Origin: Paulinella micropora
Taxonomy: Eukaryota; Cercozoa; Imbricatea; Euglyphida; Paulinellidae
NCBI GenBank assembly: GCA_019918135.1
Contig: WBZZ01003978.1
Location: 120,001-184,000 of the forward strand
Length of the DNA: 64,000 nucleotides
Direction of reading: 5' to 3'
Under the pieces are notes generated by a model. The model searched no databases. It saw only the letters and a program-made list of their open reading frames with translations, and was not told the DNA's origin. The position numbers and the translations under genes were made by a program. Positions 13,310-24,259 of this stretch are shown piece after piece (position 1 is the stretch's first letter; every line of letters begins with the position of its first letter).

Positions 13310-13690
13310 GAGGCCTTTAAGTTCTTTTGTCTCTCCCTTTCCTCCTTCTTCTCCTTCATCCTTTCATGTAGGTAATGATTGCCTCTCGTAACTCCTCATC
13401 ATCACACATATTGGCATACCAACCTTCGTTCGCAGCGGCAATCTGAAGCATGTTGAAAAGGCCCGGTTCCTTGCCTTCCGTCCTGCTCAGAAAATTTGCC
13501 CTTGCTGTTGGTTCTGCCTATCATGATTGAAAGAGCAGTCTCTGTTCTCCATCTGTGCCTTACACTGCAAGCCCAAGGAACCCCTCAGAGAGGAAGAGGA
13601 GGAGGTCGGGGATATACCCCTTGTGGAGGGAGAGCTGTTCGAGCTCCAGCCCCCACCCAGAGGAGGAGGAGGCTCATGGGCAAGCTCCAA
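13048..13690 (-). other. antisense reading frame with RGG-like/charged repeats in the gypsy gag-pol junction
   Basis: Opposite to the element's own coding strand lies a protein-like stretch found in both gypsy copies (the left-copy match is 6589-7098 on the plus strand, about 169 residues). It has a Cys/His-containing start (C-x7-C-x3-H), a hydrophilic helical middle rich in K, E and R, and a run of R-G-G repeats in the left copy. It may be an antisense accessory frame or a composition effect of GGA/TCC repeats. Low certainty. Confidence 0.3.
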
Positions 13691-13825
13691 CCCGAATTTC
13701 GGTCGAGCTCAGGCCTACAACACTGCCTCGGAGACCGATACGTCATCCCACCCGGACACTACTCAAGGTAATCGTTTCGAGGTGGTGGAATAACTGGAGG
13801 GGGAGAAAAGAGGAAGGAGAAGACT

Positions 13826-16800
13826 GTGAAGTTTAACTCTAAAGTCACAGTGCTTTCTAATGCTGTTGTGCAGACTGGGCCAACGCTTCCTCTATGTGAA
13901 AACAAAGATGTGGGTACACAGAGACTGCAGCCCCAAGGTAGTCTCATACCCGTTCATACAGCACGGTTACACATGATAACTGATGCAAATAGGAAGGCGA
14001 GACTTGCGATGGAGGCGAGGAGGCCAATGGCAGACGTATCGCCTCGGCCAAGCAAACAACCACGAACAGACTCAATGTCTACGATCGCGGCGGGTGGCGA
14101 GCAAAAAGACAATGTGTGTACTCAAGTACCACAAGACAATGTCGCTCACATAGTAAACGCACCAGTACCGCAGAATAATAAAAATGTTAATGAGGTGAAG
14201 CAGGAGGAGAAGAAGGAGGAGTTGAAAAACTTAGAGACAAGACTCCAAAATTTGGAACGTAAAGTTCTTGTTCTCGCAGCCAATATACACAGGCCCGATG
14301 TTCTGTGTTATACGGAACTTTATTGTGAAACATTGAAGACAATATTAAAAGTTGGTAATGATACGATGGCGAATATTAATATTGTCGGCCGGAAGTTTTT
14401 TAATCGATACCGGGACTGGGTGGACGGAAATATGAAAAATTCGACTGGCACTCTGAAGGGAGTGGGTAGCCGGACGGTCATCACGGGAATCATCACACTG
14501 ACTTTTAAATTAAAATCCGCACGAGTATACCGCATGGACCTTTATGTCGTCCCCGGTTACCACGTGTCAATATTACTATCGTATGACCAATTGGCTACGA
14601 TGGGGGCTGTGATTGATTGCGCCGCACGGCGAGTGATATATGGAGTAAAAAGAGGAGAAGAGAACGATATTGATCCCTTCAACGCTACTGACTCTTATGA
14701 GGCTTATGAGCTGAGTCTAGCGACGGATCACAAGAAGATGGCCATCGCACATGAGGCACTTGAGGTGTACGTTCACCCCCATGTCATAAGACCGGATGAA
14801 CTGTCCTGGACCGACAATTGGGAATCCCAAGTGTGCACTGTCACAGTTCCGACATGCCATTGGGACAAAAAGTCTATTGATGACTTAATCGAGAAGCGAA
14901 AGGAGGAGATTATATGTGTCGCACAAAGAAGCCCGTCGTTGGCGAGATTCGCGGAAGGAGTAGGAACAGATGTCCATATTACTAACGGATACTGTTTCCA
15001 TGCGAAAGTAGGAGAAGAAAAAAGGGAGGAGTTTGTACCAAGGAGAACGGGGCGAATCCCGGATACTCCACCAGAAACTATTAAAAGTTTTATTACTGAT
15101 TTCTGGGGTGACGAGCCCACGTGGCCGCGTTCACTGTCTGAAGTGAAGAAATGCTTACGGACTTTATTCGAAAATAATAAGCCGTATACTATTATCCTGC
15201 CATATAATGAGAAGGCGATATGGGCGCAGGAAATAAGGGACCGGCTTATTGATCATCCTATACCGGTACCCTCTCGCAAGCAACAGCTAGTGGTGGCTTG
15301 TCGTATGGGAACTCGTGAGCAGAGCAGTGCATACAAGCGGAAGCTCAGAGACCTTGACAAGTTGAAATTGATACCGCAAGCATTCACATGCTTTGATGGT
15401 TTTTACACCCGTAAAGCTCCTTTGCAATACGCGAGACTCATTGACATGCTGGTGGAGCTCGGTAAAGATGATGAGCCGGACACGGTCACGTATGAAAAGA
15501 CGGGCCTAGATGATGTCTCGGAAGAGGACTTAGGCTTGGAGGAGGACAGAGAACCCCTCAAGCAGCAATAAGCAGATCTCTGATGAAGATTTTCAAGAGG
15601 CGGCGCGGAAAATATTGGAAGAAGGAGTAGGCACGGAGAAGGAGAAGGAGCTTTTAAAAGCCAAATTAGAGGCGAACAAGGAAATTTTTGACCCTCCACA
15701 TGCAGGTGGTGTCAAGCCTGAAGATTTCACTGCGGTTATTTACAAAATACCGGGTGCGGAGCCGTCACCGGCACCACGAAGGGCGAATTTGAGTATACAT
15801 GAGGCGAAGATAGCGGAGGAGCTAGCAAGACAGCTGCTCAATGAGGACTTTATTGAGAGATCAACATCCTCAATAGTCTCACAACCGAGAATAGTGCCGA
15901 AGCCAGGAGGAGAATGGCGCCTGACAGTTAACTATGCTCGTGTTAACAAGGTGCTGGAGGAAGAGAGAAATCCTCTCCCGACATTAGAAGAAGGAAGGAG
16001 AGTACTGCGGAATGCAAAATTCTATTCGGTCATTGACCTTAAGAATGGCTTCTGGCAGATACCACTGGAGGAAAAGTCCAGATGGCTGACGGCGTTTTTG
16101 GTGGGCATGGAAATATACCAATGGAAAGTGCTTCCGATGGGCCTCAAGCAAGCCCCAGGACTTTTCCAGAAGGCGATGCAGAAGATGTTGAGCAGTCAGT
16201 ACGATGATTTGTCTGACGGTGGCTTTATGAGAAGGCGGGGACAGAAGGCGGGAGAATATGCTTTTTGCTATATCGATGACATTATCGTATACTCTAACAC
16301 AATGGAGGAGCATATCGATCATTTGTCCGATATATTCAGGCGCATCGGAGCTTTTGGCCTGAAGTGCAATCTAAAGAAGTGTCAACTTGCCAAGACGAGT
16401 GTGACATACTTAGGGTACGAGATCTCCCATAATCGAGTCTCGATATCCAAAGAGAAGAGGGAGGAGATTATGAATCGACCGATACCGAAGAACCGCACTG
16501 AATTGCACTCATTCCTTGCGATGGCGCAATACTATAGCCAGTTTATACCCGATTGGGGTGCAACACGGGCTAAAGTGGAGAAAATGATAGATTTTGGAGA
16601 CTTTGAGAAGTGGGACGAAGAGGCTTTGCAAGCGTTTCATGCGCTCAAAGATCTCATTTACAAAGACCCGAAAGACGGAGGACTGGTGTTAACGATGCCC
16701 GACTTTACGAAACAATTCGTAGTCGATACAGACGCATCTAAGTTTGCGATTGGGGCTGTATTACAACAAGAGGATGAGGAGAAGAAATTACGCCCAATCA

Positions 16801-19606
16801 TGTTTATTAGTAGGAAGTTGTGTGCGGCGGAGAGAAACTATTGCAGAAGGCAAAGAGAGGCGTTGGCGGTAGTATGGGCCCTCAAGAGGCTCAGAGAGTA
16901 TTTGTGGGGAGGACCTCAATTTACTGTCAGAACTGATCATCATAACCTGTTATGGTTGATGAATCATGAACAGACGGGACGGCTGGCGCGGTGGCAAGCG
17001 TTCTTGTCTTGTTTCGATTTTACAATGGTCCATCTACCGGGAAAGCGAAATGTGGTCGCTGATAGCCTCTCTAGGCTAGAGTTTAACTCAGAAGTATCGG
17101 CGTTGGTGTCCACGGTGGAGATGGAAGACTTGTCCACTGACAAGGTGTATGAGGTCAGCCACATTGAGGCGATGGAGATGGCGAGTGGAGTCCGATATGA
17201 CCGCACAGGTCTACGGTACAGTCCACAAGGCCCGGATCACGGGATATGTTGTGAGCTACATACCCAGGAGGACGCTGAGTGGTCCTATGAGGTATATGAG
17301 AATGCGAAGGCGAACATAAGAGAGGAAGAGGAGACGCAGGAAGTTTATGCGGAGCCTCCTCAAGAGCGGAGAATTGACCTAGACGATGACCCGGAAAGAT
17401 CGGGGTACGGCTAGAAGATGGTACTATCCATATAGCCTCGCCTACCGCATGGAGGCAACAACAGGCTCAAGATCCGGAGTTTAAAGAACTGATACAGTTA
17501 TATCAGAACCCGGATGAGCTACGGATGACGAAAGCGATCAAAGATCAGATGAAGGAGATGGGATGGAGAGATGGTCTACTGTGGTACAAGGGCCTTCACG
17601 GTCGCTATGCGTCACAGCCGGACAAATGGACCCTTTGGGTACCGGAGAGTCTGAGACGATTTATATTTGTCGCAGCCCACAATTGCCCACTTTTGGCGCA
17701 TCCGGGTCGACAACGAACTCATATGTTCGTAGCGAGGCGATTCTGGTGGAAGAAGATGAAGGAGGAGATAGATCAGGCGGTGGATGCATGCATCCCGTGC
17801 AAGATAAACAAAACACCACTGAAGGCAAATTTCGGCCTGATTGGCGAATTTCCTCTTCATGCGGGGATGTTTGAGTTTATACACATTGATCATGTGGGAC
17901 CTTTCCCAGAATCGAAGGATGGTTACAAATACCTCCTTACGGCTATTGACAGAGCCACCAACTATGTGTGGATCATCCCTGTCAAAGACGTTACCGGCAA
18001 GACGACGGCCGAGGCGCTGATCGATAGGATCATCTCACAGATCGGAGTACCAAGAAAGATATGTTCTGATCGAGGCTCGGACTTTAATAACGAGGTCATC
18101 GACAAACTATCTAAGTATTACGGGATGAAATGGCAATATGTTACTGCCTATAACCCGCGAGCAAATGGGAAAATCGAGCGGGTACACAGACCCCTCAAAG
18201 CCTCGCTAAAAATGTATTGCACGAAGAAGGAGAATCAAAGAGCATGGGTCGAGGCAGCACCATCATTTGCGTTTGCAATGAACTGTCTACCCTCTACGGC
18301 GTTAGGAGGCTCGAAGAGCTCAATCTCGCCATATCAGTTAGTATATGGGCGTGAGCCTGATATCCCGACTTCGCTCCTTCACCCAAAAGACACTTGGGCG
18401 GATGCGGATGAGTTGTTTGGGATGAGACTTAGAGTGAAGATGGAGGCGGAACAAATAGTCAGGGCGCATAGAGAGGCGGAGCGCCGAAAGACTGATGCTG
18501 AAGGGGTGCGACAAGCGCACTTGGATCAGATCAAGTTCCAGGTCGGGGATATTGTACTATTGTACCATCCTCAAGTCCCGAAGGGAGTCAGCTCTAAGCT
18601 GTTCACTCACTGGAAAGGACCTTATCAGATTATGGAACAGACGGGACCTCTGAATTACAAGATCAGGGGTAGAGGGAAGGTGCAAATTGTGAATGTAAGA
18701 AGGCTGATTAAGTATGATCCCTTCTTACTGGAAGATGAATCCGTTGAGGAGGCGTTAAAACGGATGAAGGATGATTTCAAAGAGGTGCCGCCCATCCACA
18801 AGGAGGCTGGCATAGACCAAGACGATGCTTATCGGGCACCGATAGCTGAGAAGGAGGAGAGTGAGGTGGACAGCAAGGAGAAGACTGACCGCATAAGCGC
18901 GGTGGTGACTCAGTCCAAGTCTCCGCGAGAGCATAGCGGAAAGAAGGAGAAGATCACAGAGGCGCAGCTAAGGAGAGCGCGGAATGATCTTATCAACGAC
19001 CAACCGAGGAAGGCGATGAGGTCGATGTGATCAAAGGACGTTCACCAGGAGGAGGAGGGGACGGACACTGACCCAAACGCGGGCAACGTTGAGATTGTCC
19101 ATGAGCGATGGAAGGAAGGCGATGCGATAGCAACCATCGCATGGGTGAAAAATGTTTTCTATCTGATGAGACCAGCGGAACAACATGTCGCTGATGACAC
19201 TCTCTCAGACTTATACTTGATGCGGGTCGTGGCGGTCCCACGACAGATGCTTGTCACACGGACACTCAAAATATCATCAGCCGCAAAGATAGTACAACCG
19301 ATACTCCAGTTCTGGAGAAGTATGGACCCGGTTGAGGTTCCAAAGGCAAGACATTATCTGCCAGTATATAAAGACGCAAAAAGTCTCGAGACATGGGATG
19401 ATACAATTACACCCAGAGACAAGGATTACACTGCGTGGACCATTCAGACACTGCCAAGAGGAGTGCTTGATGTCCCTTTTGAATTATCGTTGGGCGGAAT
19501 CCCTAATAAGATCTGGGACATTCTCGAACAGTCAAAGTTCGATCTGACTTTTGTTGGTGGTCCTCCACCAGGCAAAGAAATCCGCGCCAGACGACGAAGG
19601 CAGTGA
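13826..19606 (+). pseudogene. pol region of right gypsy copy: protease, RT, RNase H, integrase (broken)
   Basis: From left to right: an N-terminal, retropepsin-like domain (about 14280-14650); reverse transcriptase (about 15880-16450) with FYSVIDLKNGFWQIP, VLPMGLKQAPGLFQ and the active site YIDD; RNase H (about 16700-17060) with FVVDTDASKFAIGAVLQQ and a D-x-L-S-R-L end typical of Ty3. The integrase (about 17660-18300) has an HHCC zinc finger ending C-I-P-C-K and the catalytic set D (HIDHVGPF), D (SDRGSDF), E (NGKIERVHR). A C-terminal part has a W-K-G-P-Y motif (about 18610-18640) and a basic tail. Fossil with several breaks. Confidence 0.93.
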
Positions 19607-20097
19607 CAAAGAAACTATTTTTCTTTATGCGTCTCAAATAAACTGATTGATTGCCCACGGCGTATCATGATTTGATCATGCATCATCAGTTATCAATATG
19701 AATATTAAAAAGACTCAGTGATATAACTTGGCATTCGATCGCAACATACGAGTGCGAAAGGTCGATCGACGATGATACTACACCGTATACGGGGATCGCT
19801 AGTGTATTGAGCGATGATGTTCCCGGGTATGACCCTTTCCAAGTCCTGGGATGATGTTCTCGAAAATGAAATGTTCTCTGAAACTTTCATTAAATTATTT
19901 TTTACGATAGATTATATACTGTCGTACCTGAGCACGGTCAATCTCTACTTGTGTCGGTATATCGCAGGGTCGGGTACATACACCTCGACTTCGGATATAG
20001 CTATTAGGACTGGCCCCCTAATACTATATCATAGGATATCCGCCTTATACAAGGGTATGTCATTAAAAAAAGACAATGTACTTACGATCTCCCTGTG

Positions 20098-20127
20098 AAT
20101 AATAATAATAATAATGATAATGATAAG
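20098..20127. repeat. short AAT run: empty SINE site in the right arm
   Basis: This AAT run with the flank GATAATGATAAG matches the left-arm site that is filled by the SINE pair at 562-1229. It gives the pre-insertion state of the locus and marks the insertion as arm-specific. Confidence 0.85.
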
Positions 20128-20433
20128 AAGAAGAAGGAGATCAAGGGGGGAATACAGCACCACGTTGCTTGTATTTTTTTATTAATAGTACGTTTGTTCT
20201 TGACATACTGCCGAAAAAAAAAAGAAATTGAGGGGAAGGAGTTCAAAATGTACAAGAAAGGCTAGAGAATCCGCTTTGACGTGCCGTATGAGGATATATT
20301 TATCGTCTTTTAGCGTCTATCCGTGGGTCGATGCGCTGTGTGGCATGACTCCATAGCGCATACTATTTGCAGAAAGAAATCAGAAGGTGTATGACGAAAA
20401 TGCTATTTCCGTCATAAAATCGGGAGGGGGTAC

Positions 20434-20671
20434 TGTAGGCATCACCCCCCGGATAGCCGGTAAAAAAATACCTTTTCCTGGTGACAGGTGCACCAGCTTG
20501 TTTTTCAGTATTATTTGTCCGGATTGGACCTGATGCCATTTTATTCCTGGTCTGTTGCCGTTTTCCTTTTTGGGTTCACTGAGCTAATACAACGAGACAT
20601 CATTCTCATTCTTGAGGACTGTGTTTGGTTGTATTACCGACTTTTTACGAGCTATCGTTGGGGGCATTACA
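20434..20671 (+). repeat. 3' LTR of right gypsy copy
   Basis: 238 bp, TGTAGGCATC to GGGGGCATTACA, preceded by the purine-rich CGGGAGGGGGTAC (20421-20433), which is the expected polypurine tract for plus-strand priming. Almost identical to the 5' LTR at 10080-10316. Confidence 0.94.
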
Positions 20672-20682
20672 ACAGTGACTCG

Positions 20683-21125
20683 TGTGAGTTTGGATACAAC
20701 ACCAAGGGGTACTTGAATTATAATTCTAATACACAACGAACTCTTATTAAAGATCTCTATGGCAGTGGCTGCATTAAGTCCTGACTCCAGAGAGCAGGTG
20801 AAATACAAGTAAATAGCAGAGCCGCTGTCACTGGCACTTCGTTTATTTACGTAGATTTCTAGTCATTGTTGCAGACCGTGCCGCCTTGGGTTGCAGTTGA
20901 AAGAACTGTCACGACTTGAACGTAGACTTGAAGTTGTGAGTTTGGTCGCTCGCGGCTGAGCTTCGCAAAAGCCGCAGTGCTGCACTGTAAAGTACTTGAA
21001 GGATGGCTTCATTGCCTAGTCCAACTTGTAGTTCAAGTGTCCAGAATTTGCATTTGGAAAAACTGAGTGAAAGTTCTGCCTCAGTGTAGTCATGAGATGC
21101 TAGTAAAAAGCAAGTCAAACTGTGA
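20683..21125 (+). repeat. dispersed repeat family, copy 1
   Basis: This stretch begins TGTGAGTTTGGATACAAC and shares a series of blocks with 21164-21390 and 61750-62075: ACACAACGAACTCTTATTAAAG, a GCAGGTGAAATAC block, and CACTTCGTTTATTTACGT. No coding potential and no clear terminal repeats. It could be a diverged LTR or a non-autonomous element; copy 1 begins 11 bases after the gypsy 3' LTR. Confidence 0.7.
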
Positions 21126-21163
21126 ATTTGTATATTAATACAACTTTTCAAGTAGGCCGATAC

Positions 21164-21390
21164 AACGAATTCTTATCATATGTATTAAGACTCGAACATT
21201 ATGGCTGCATTGAGTCCTGACTCTGTATGCAATATGAGCAGGTGAAATACCAGTATTAATAAATAGCAGAGCGGTCACTTCGTTGATTATTTACGTAATT
21301 TCGTACTCGTTGCCGCTGAGACTTGAAAACAAGTTACGATCGAGTGTGAATTAGAGTCGTAGATCATAAGTTGTGAGTCTCCAGTTGTCA
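21164..21390 (+). repeat. dispersed repeat family, copy 2 (diverged)
   Basis: Shares with copy 1 the blocks GCTGCATTGAGTCCTGACTC, GAGCAGGTGAAATAC and CACTTCGTTGATTATTTACGTA, in the same order and orientation. It is shorter and more diverged. It ends close to where the copia RNase H part starts. Confidence 0.6.
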
Positions 21391-21419
21391 ACAATGCATC
21401 CGTCACTGCCGCGCACCAG

Positions 21420-22010
21420 CCTGGAGTCGCATACGCAATGTGCAGCCGCATAGTACGATATTTAGTGGAGCCCAGAGGCCTACTGATTCCTGCGGGTGTG
21501 AGACCGGATCAGTTGCTCTCATATTCAGATAGCAACCTAGGAGGCTGCCTGTTTACGCGACGATCACCAACGGGGCAGGTACACGTACTGACGGGCACAC
21601 CGATAGCATGGTCATCGAAACGTCAGTCAACCGTGGCACTGTCCACCATGGACGCAGAATGCATCGCGAACTCCGATACGGCACGAGTAGCTATAGCGAT
21701 TCAAAATTTTTGCGCGGAGATCGGTTACATCATCAGCTTACCATCCGTAATGTTCAACGACAACCCAGGAGCGATATTGGCAGCGACCAACGGGCTGGGA
21801 GTGCAACGCACCCGTCATCTCGACATCAAACATCACTATTTCATCGAACAAGTGCGGGCCGGCCGACTAGTACTCCGACACATACCATCGACGGACAATA
21901 TAGCGGATATATTCACAAAACCACTATGGCCCGCACAGTTTGCCATCATAGTGGGAAACATAACTGTACGCTTAGCCGACGCAATCCCAAACTTCCGCCC
22001 ATAGCTTAAC
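21420..22010 (+). pseudogene. Ty1/copia RNase H part (3' part of the copia element)
   Basis: The translation shows the copia RNase H signature in order: YSDSNLGGCLFTRRSPTG, IAWSSKRQSTVALSTMDAE, and H-L-D-I-K-H-H-Y-F-I-E, then the usual N-I-A-D-I-F-T-K-P-L end. This is followed by non-coding DNA, a polypurine tract and an LTR (22369-22681). It lies on the plus strand, whereas the gag-integrase-RT parts of the same family at 24245-31150 lie on the minus strand. RNase H would remove RNA from the RNA/DNA hybrid during copying. Fossil. Confidence 0.92.
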
Positions 22011-22358
22011 AGCAAACGGCGTCATATTTTACCTTTCCAGGATTTATGCTGGGCCAGGATACCGGCCGCTGGACGACCGACTGGGACCTTGCCTGAAAGG
22101 CACTCGTACTTGCGATAAGGGACAGTAGTGTGATTAACAGCGTTCACGACTTCTTTCTCTCACTACTATAAGTGAATAATAATAGTTAGCATAACAATTT
22201 GTATGACAACACCATCTAGCTACCGTTACCCTGATCACAGCCTCACGCTCATCTTGTTGATATGTTCGCCCATAATAATAATCACATCCCGTTTTCATAA
22301 TTATTATAATCTCTTCACTGTGATACTAACCGTCGTACTGTACATATATACCAAACAC

Positions 22359-22368
22359 AAAGGGGGAG
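22359..22368 (+). other. polypurine tract of the copia element
   Basis: AAAGGGGGAG directly before the LTR start TGTTAC. Position and composition fit the plus-strand primer site of an LTR element. Confidence 0.8.
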
Positions 22369-22681
22369 TGTTACCGATCGTATATATTATATCTATCGGC
22401 TATATATATTCAATTGTGTATGGATATATTTTCAGTACTGATCAGTCCGGTCCTATCTCATTCATCATTGAGCATCAGGACACTAGTCAGTGAGATCCGG
22501 TTATTATTAATGGAACTAGATTCAGGAAACCAGTGCTCGTGCCTTTTGCACTGCGCACTTTGTTACCAGTTCATTTTCCTCAGTAAAGACGATCTACAAA
22601 GTACTTCATTGAACCACTGCGTAAACCCAGTACTAGAGTATTTTACTCAATCACCGGTATTACCAACATTGACCGGTTATA
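22369..22681 (+). repeat. copia LTR (3' side)
   Basis: 313 bp, from TGTTACCGATCG to GACCGGTTATA. It matches the LTR at 31159-31471 (opposite strand, same length) with about five substitutions. It is followed at 22682-22686 by CAAAC. The same five bases, read in element orientation, precede the other LTR. The ends are TG...TA, slightly off the usual TG...CA. Confidence 0.93.
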
Positions 22682-22686
22682 CAAAC

Positions 22687-23838
22687 TTCTCATACGACAC
22701 CACCCCACCTCCTTCCTCTTTTGATCTACAAGCATCGCCATCTCACGCATCAGAATCGAGAGATGAGAAGACAGAGGGCAATATACGCACACATAACATG
22801 CATGCTCATCCTCCTATCACTCAACCACGATCTATTCCCCTCCTGAAAGACAATCTTTTTGTTACCTCCCTTGACATGGCGGGTGACCCAGCGCCTCTAG
22901 GGTAATCCACCCTATGGAGGATGAGTGGGGACTTCGCCGTGTCGAGGGGGGTTACAGGAAAGTTCTGATGAAATCCCGGGCTTCTACCTCTAACCATTTA
23001 CGGGAAGAAGAGGGTCCCATTCTTAACATATGGGCGCAAGCCATCAGAAGCAGTACACTGCCGGCTTCGGCCAAAAAGCAGTGTGAGGGTTTCAACAGAA
23101 ATGGAATCCGGTGTGCGTGGAAAGTTGGGGCCGCAAGGGCACAGAAAGTGGGAAGTCAATGCGTGACAAGGATGGGGGTGCATAGGTGTGATTTTTGCTC
23201 ACACCACGACGGTACAGAGCAAATAAGGGGAGTTTCGCTCACACCACGACGGTACAGAGCAAATAAGGGGAGAATTATTGGCCGTTATTAGGGCACAGCT
23301 GAACAGGGGGAGTATGCAGTTCAAAGGTGCCTTGATACTAGCTCCGATGGAATGGATCCTACGTCAGTGGACTAGGGTAGAACAGGACCCCTCTCCTATC
23401 CGCTCTATTTCTCTCATATCATCCTCAAGCATGACATCACACAGATCCGCTTTTGTTCACAGCTCAAACGCTGCATCATCTTCTTCTACCGGCCATATGC
23501 CCTCTACTTCAGCTGTACAACGTTCTAACCCAAATACAGAAACGGGTGAGAACATTGAGGTTGCAGTAGAGGGAACCACTCAGGTAGGACAGGACATGAG
23601 AGAAAGAGGTGAGGGGGAGACGATGCTTGACGAAAACGATGACGAAAACGATTCCCCTACCTCTCCCCCGAAGTTCTTTTCTCCCCCTGGCCCATCTGTA
23701 CAACGCTCAAACTCTAAGAAAGAGATGAGTAAGAGCGCGGAGGATGGAGCAGGGGGGGAGATAGGAAGGAAGGACAAGGGAGCACCACGCAACTCAACTC
23801 AAACGTTAGGTCTGGGGGGGGGGGAGCTATCAGACTGA
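22687..23838 (+). pseudogene. gag-region flank of the copia insertion, plus-strand part (retroelement fossil)
   Basis: Beyond the target duplication lie low-complexity, serine/proline- and acid-rich coding stretches. One (22914-23291) carries C-x8-C and C-x2-C-x2-HH, which looks like a small zinc-binding unit. Another (23278-23838) is S/T- and E/D-rich. The sequence adjoins the same insertion as the gag region at 31477-33113, and both are probably parts of one target. No enzyme domain is seen. Broken. Confidence 0.45.
23197..23276 (+). repeat. 40-bp tandem repeat, two units
   Basis: The block beginning GCTCACACCACGACGGTACA is repeated with a period of 40 bp (23197-23236, 23237-23276), the first 35 bases being identical. 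It lies at the end of the zinc-motif coding stretch. A recent tandem duplication is the simplest explanation. Confidence 0.9.
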
Positions 23839-23839
23839 G

Positions 23840-24244
23840 CACCTTAACGACCGGCCAAAACCCTTTACTTTTGACAATTCACTTTTTTAGACCGGTGAAA
23901 GTTCATTAGATTCTCCTCTGCACGACGTTTCGACTTCACTACTCAGGTTGAACTAGCTTTCAATTCCGTTCAGAAATGATTTCAAACGATCAAGTCAAAG
24001 TTATTTTTAGAAAAGATCAACTATTGCCTTTTTCAAGGGCCCACTCAATTACCCGGCTTTTCCCCTGATTTCCAGTGAAACACACGCGTTGCGTAAATTT
24101 GCGGACAAGTATAACACGAGTGACGAAAAACAATATTTGACTGCTTTTTACAACCGCCCAGTCATTCTCGCCTAGCCTTCCCAAATCAGTTTGGTTTTCG
24201 AGTTCACCAACTGGACCCGACACTATCCGTTTGATGACTGACTG
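23840..24244. other. no gene recognised
   Basis: Between the gag-like flank and the copia RT part I see only the 37-bp repeat and no convincing coding region. A minus-strand frame at 24017-24223 has no recognisable features. Confidence 0.5.
23906..23942 (+). repeat. 37-bp conserved repeat, copy 1
   Basis: 37 bases, with core GCACGACGTTTCGACTTCAC, recur exactly and inverted at 63937-63973. Sequences on both sides differ, so this is either the conserved core of a dispersed element or a short functional motif. Confidence 0.8.
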
Positions 24245-24259
24245 TTAGCTTGGAACAAA

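Larger units (their letters stand above)
10080..20671 (+). mobile_element. Ty3/gypsy LTR retrotransposon, right copy (fossil, nearly complete, broken)
   Basis: This 10.6-kb element has LTRs at 10080-10316 and 20434-20671, which differ by one substitution and one single-base length change, so insertion was recent. Order: 5' LTR, primer-site-like TTTGGAGTCC, gag-like region (11103-13309), protease, reverse transcriptase, RNase H and integrase (13826-19606), a 0.8-kb non-coding part, polypurine tract (about 20420-20433), 3' LTR. The protease-RT-RNase H-integrase order identifies Ty3/gypsy. It carries about four to six breaks. No matching target duplication is seen at its two ends. Confidence 0.95.

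Noticed and set aside
23906-23950. Hammerhead ribozyme in the 37-bp repeat (complement has GTCGAAACGTC)
   Set aside because: The CGAAAC-like core is there, but the CUGANGA box is not present in either copy, and the stems do not form in the expected order.
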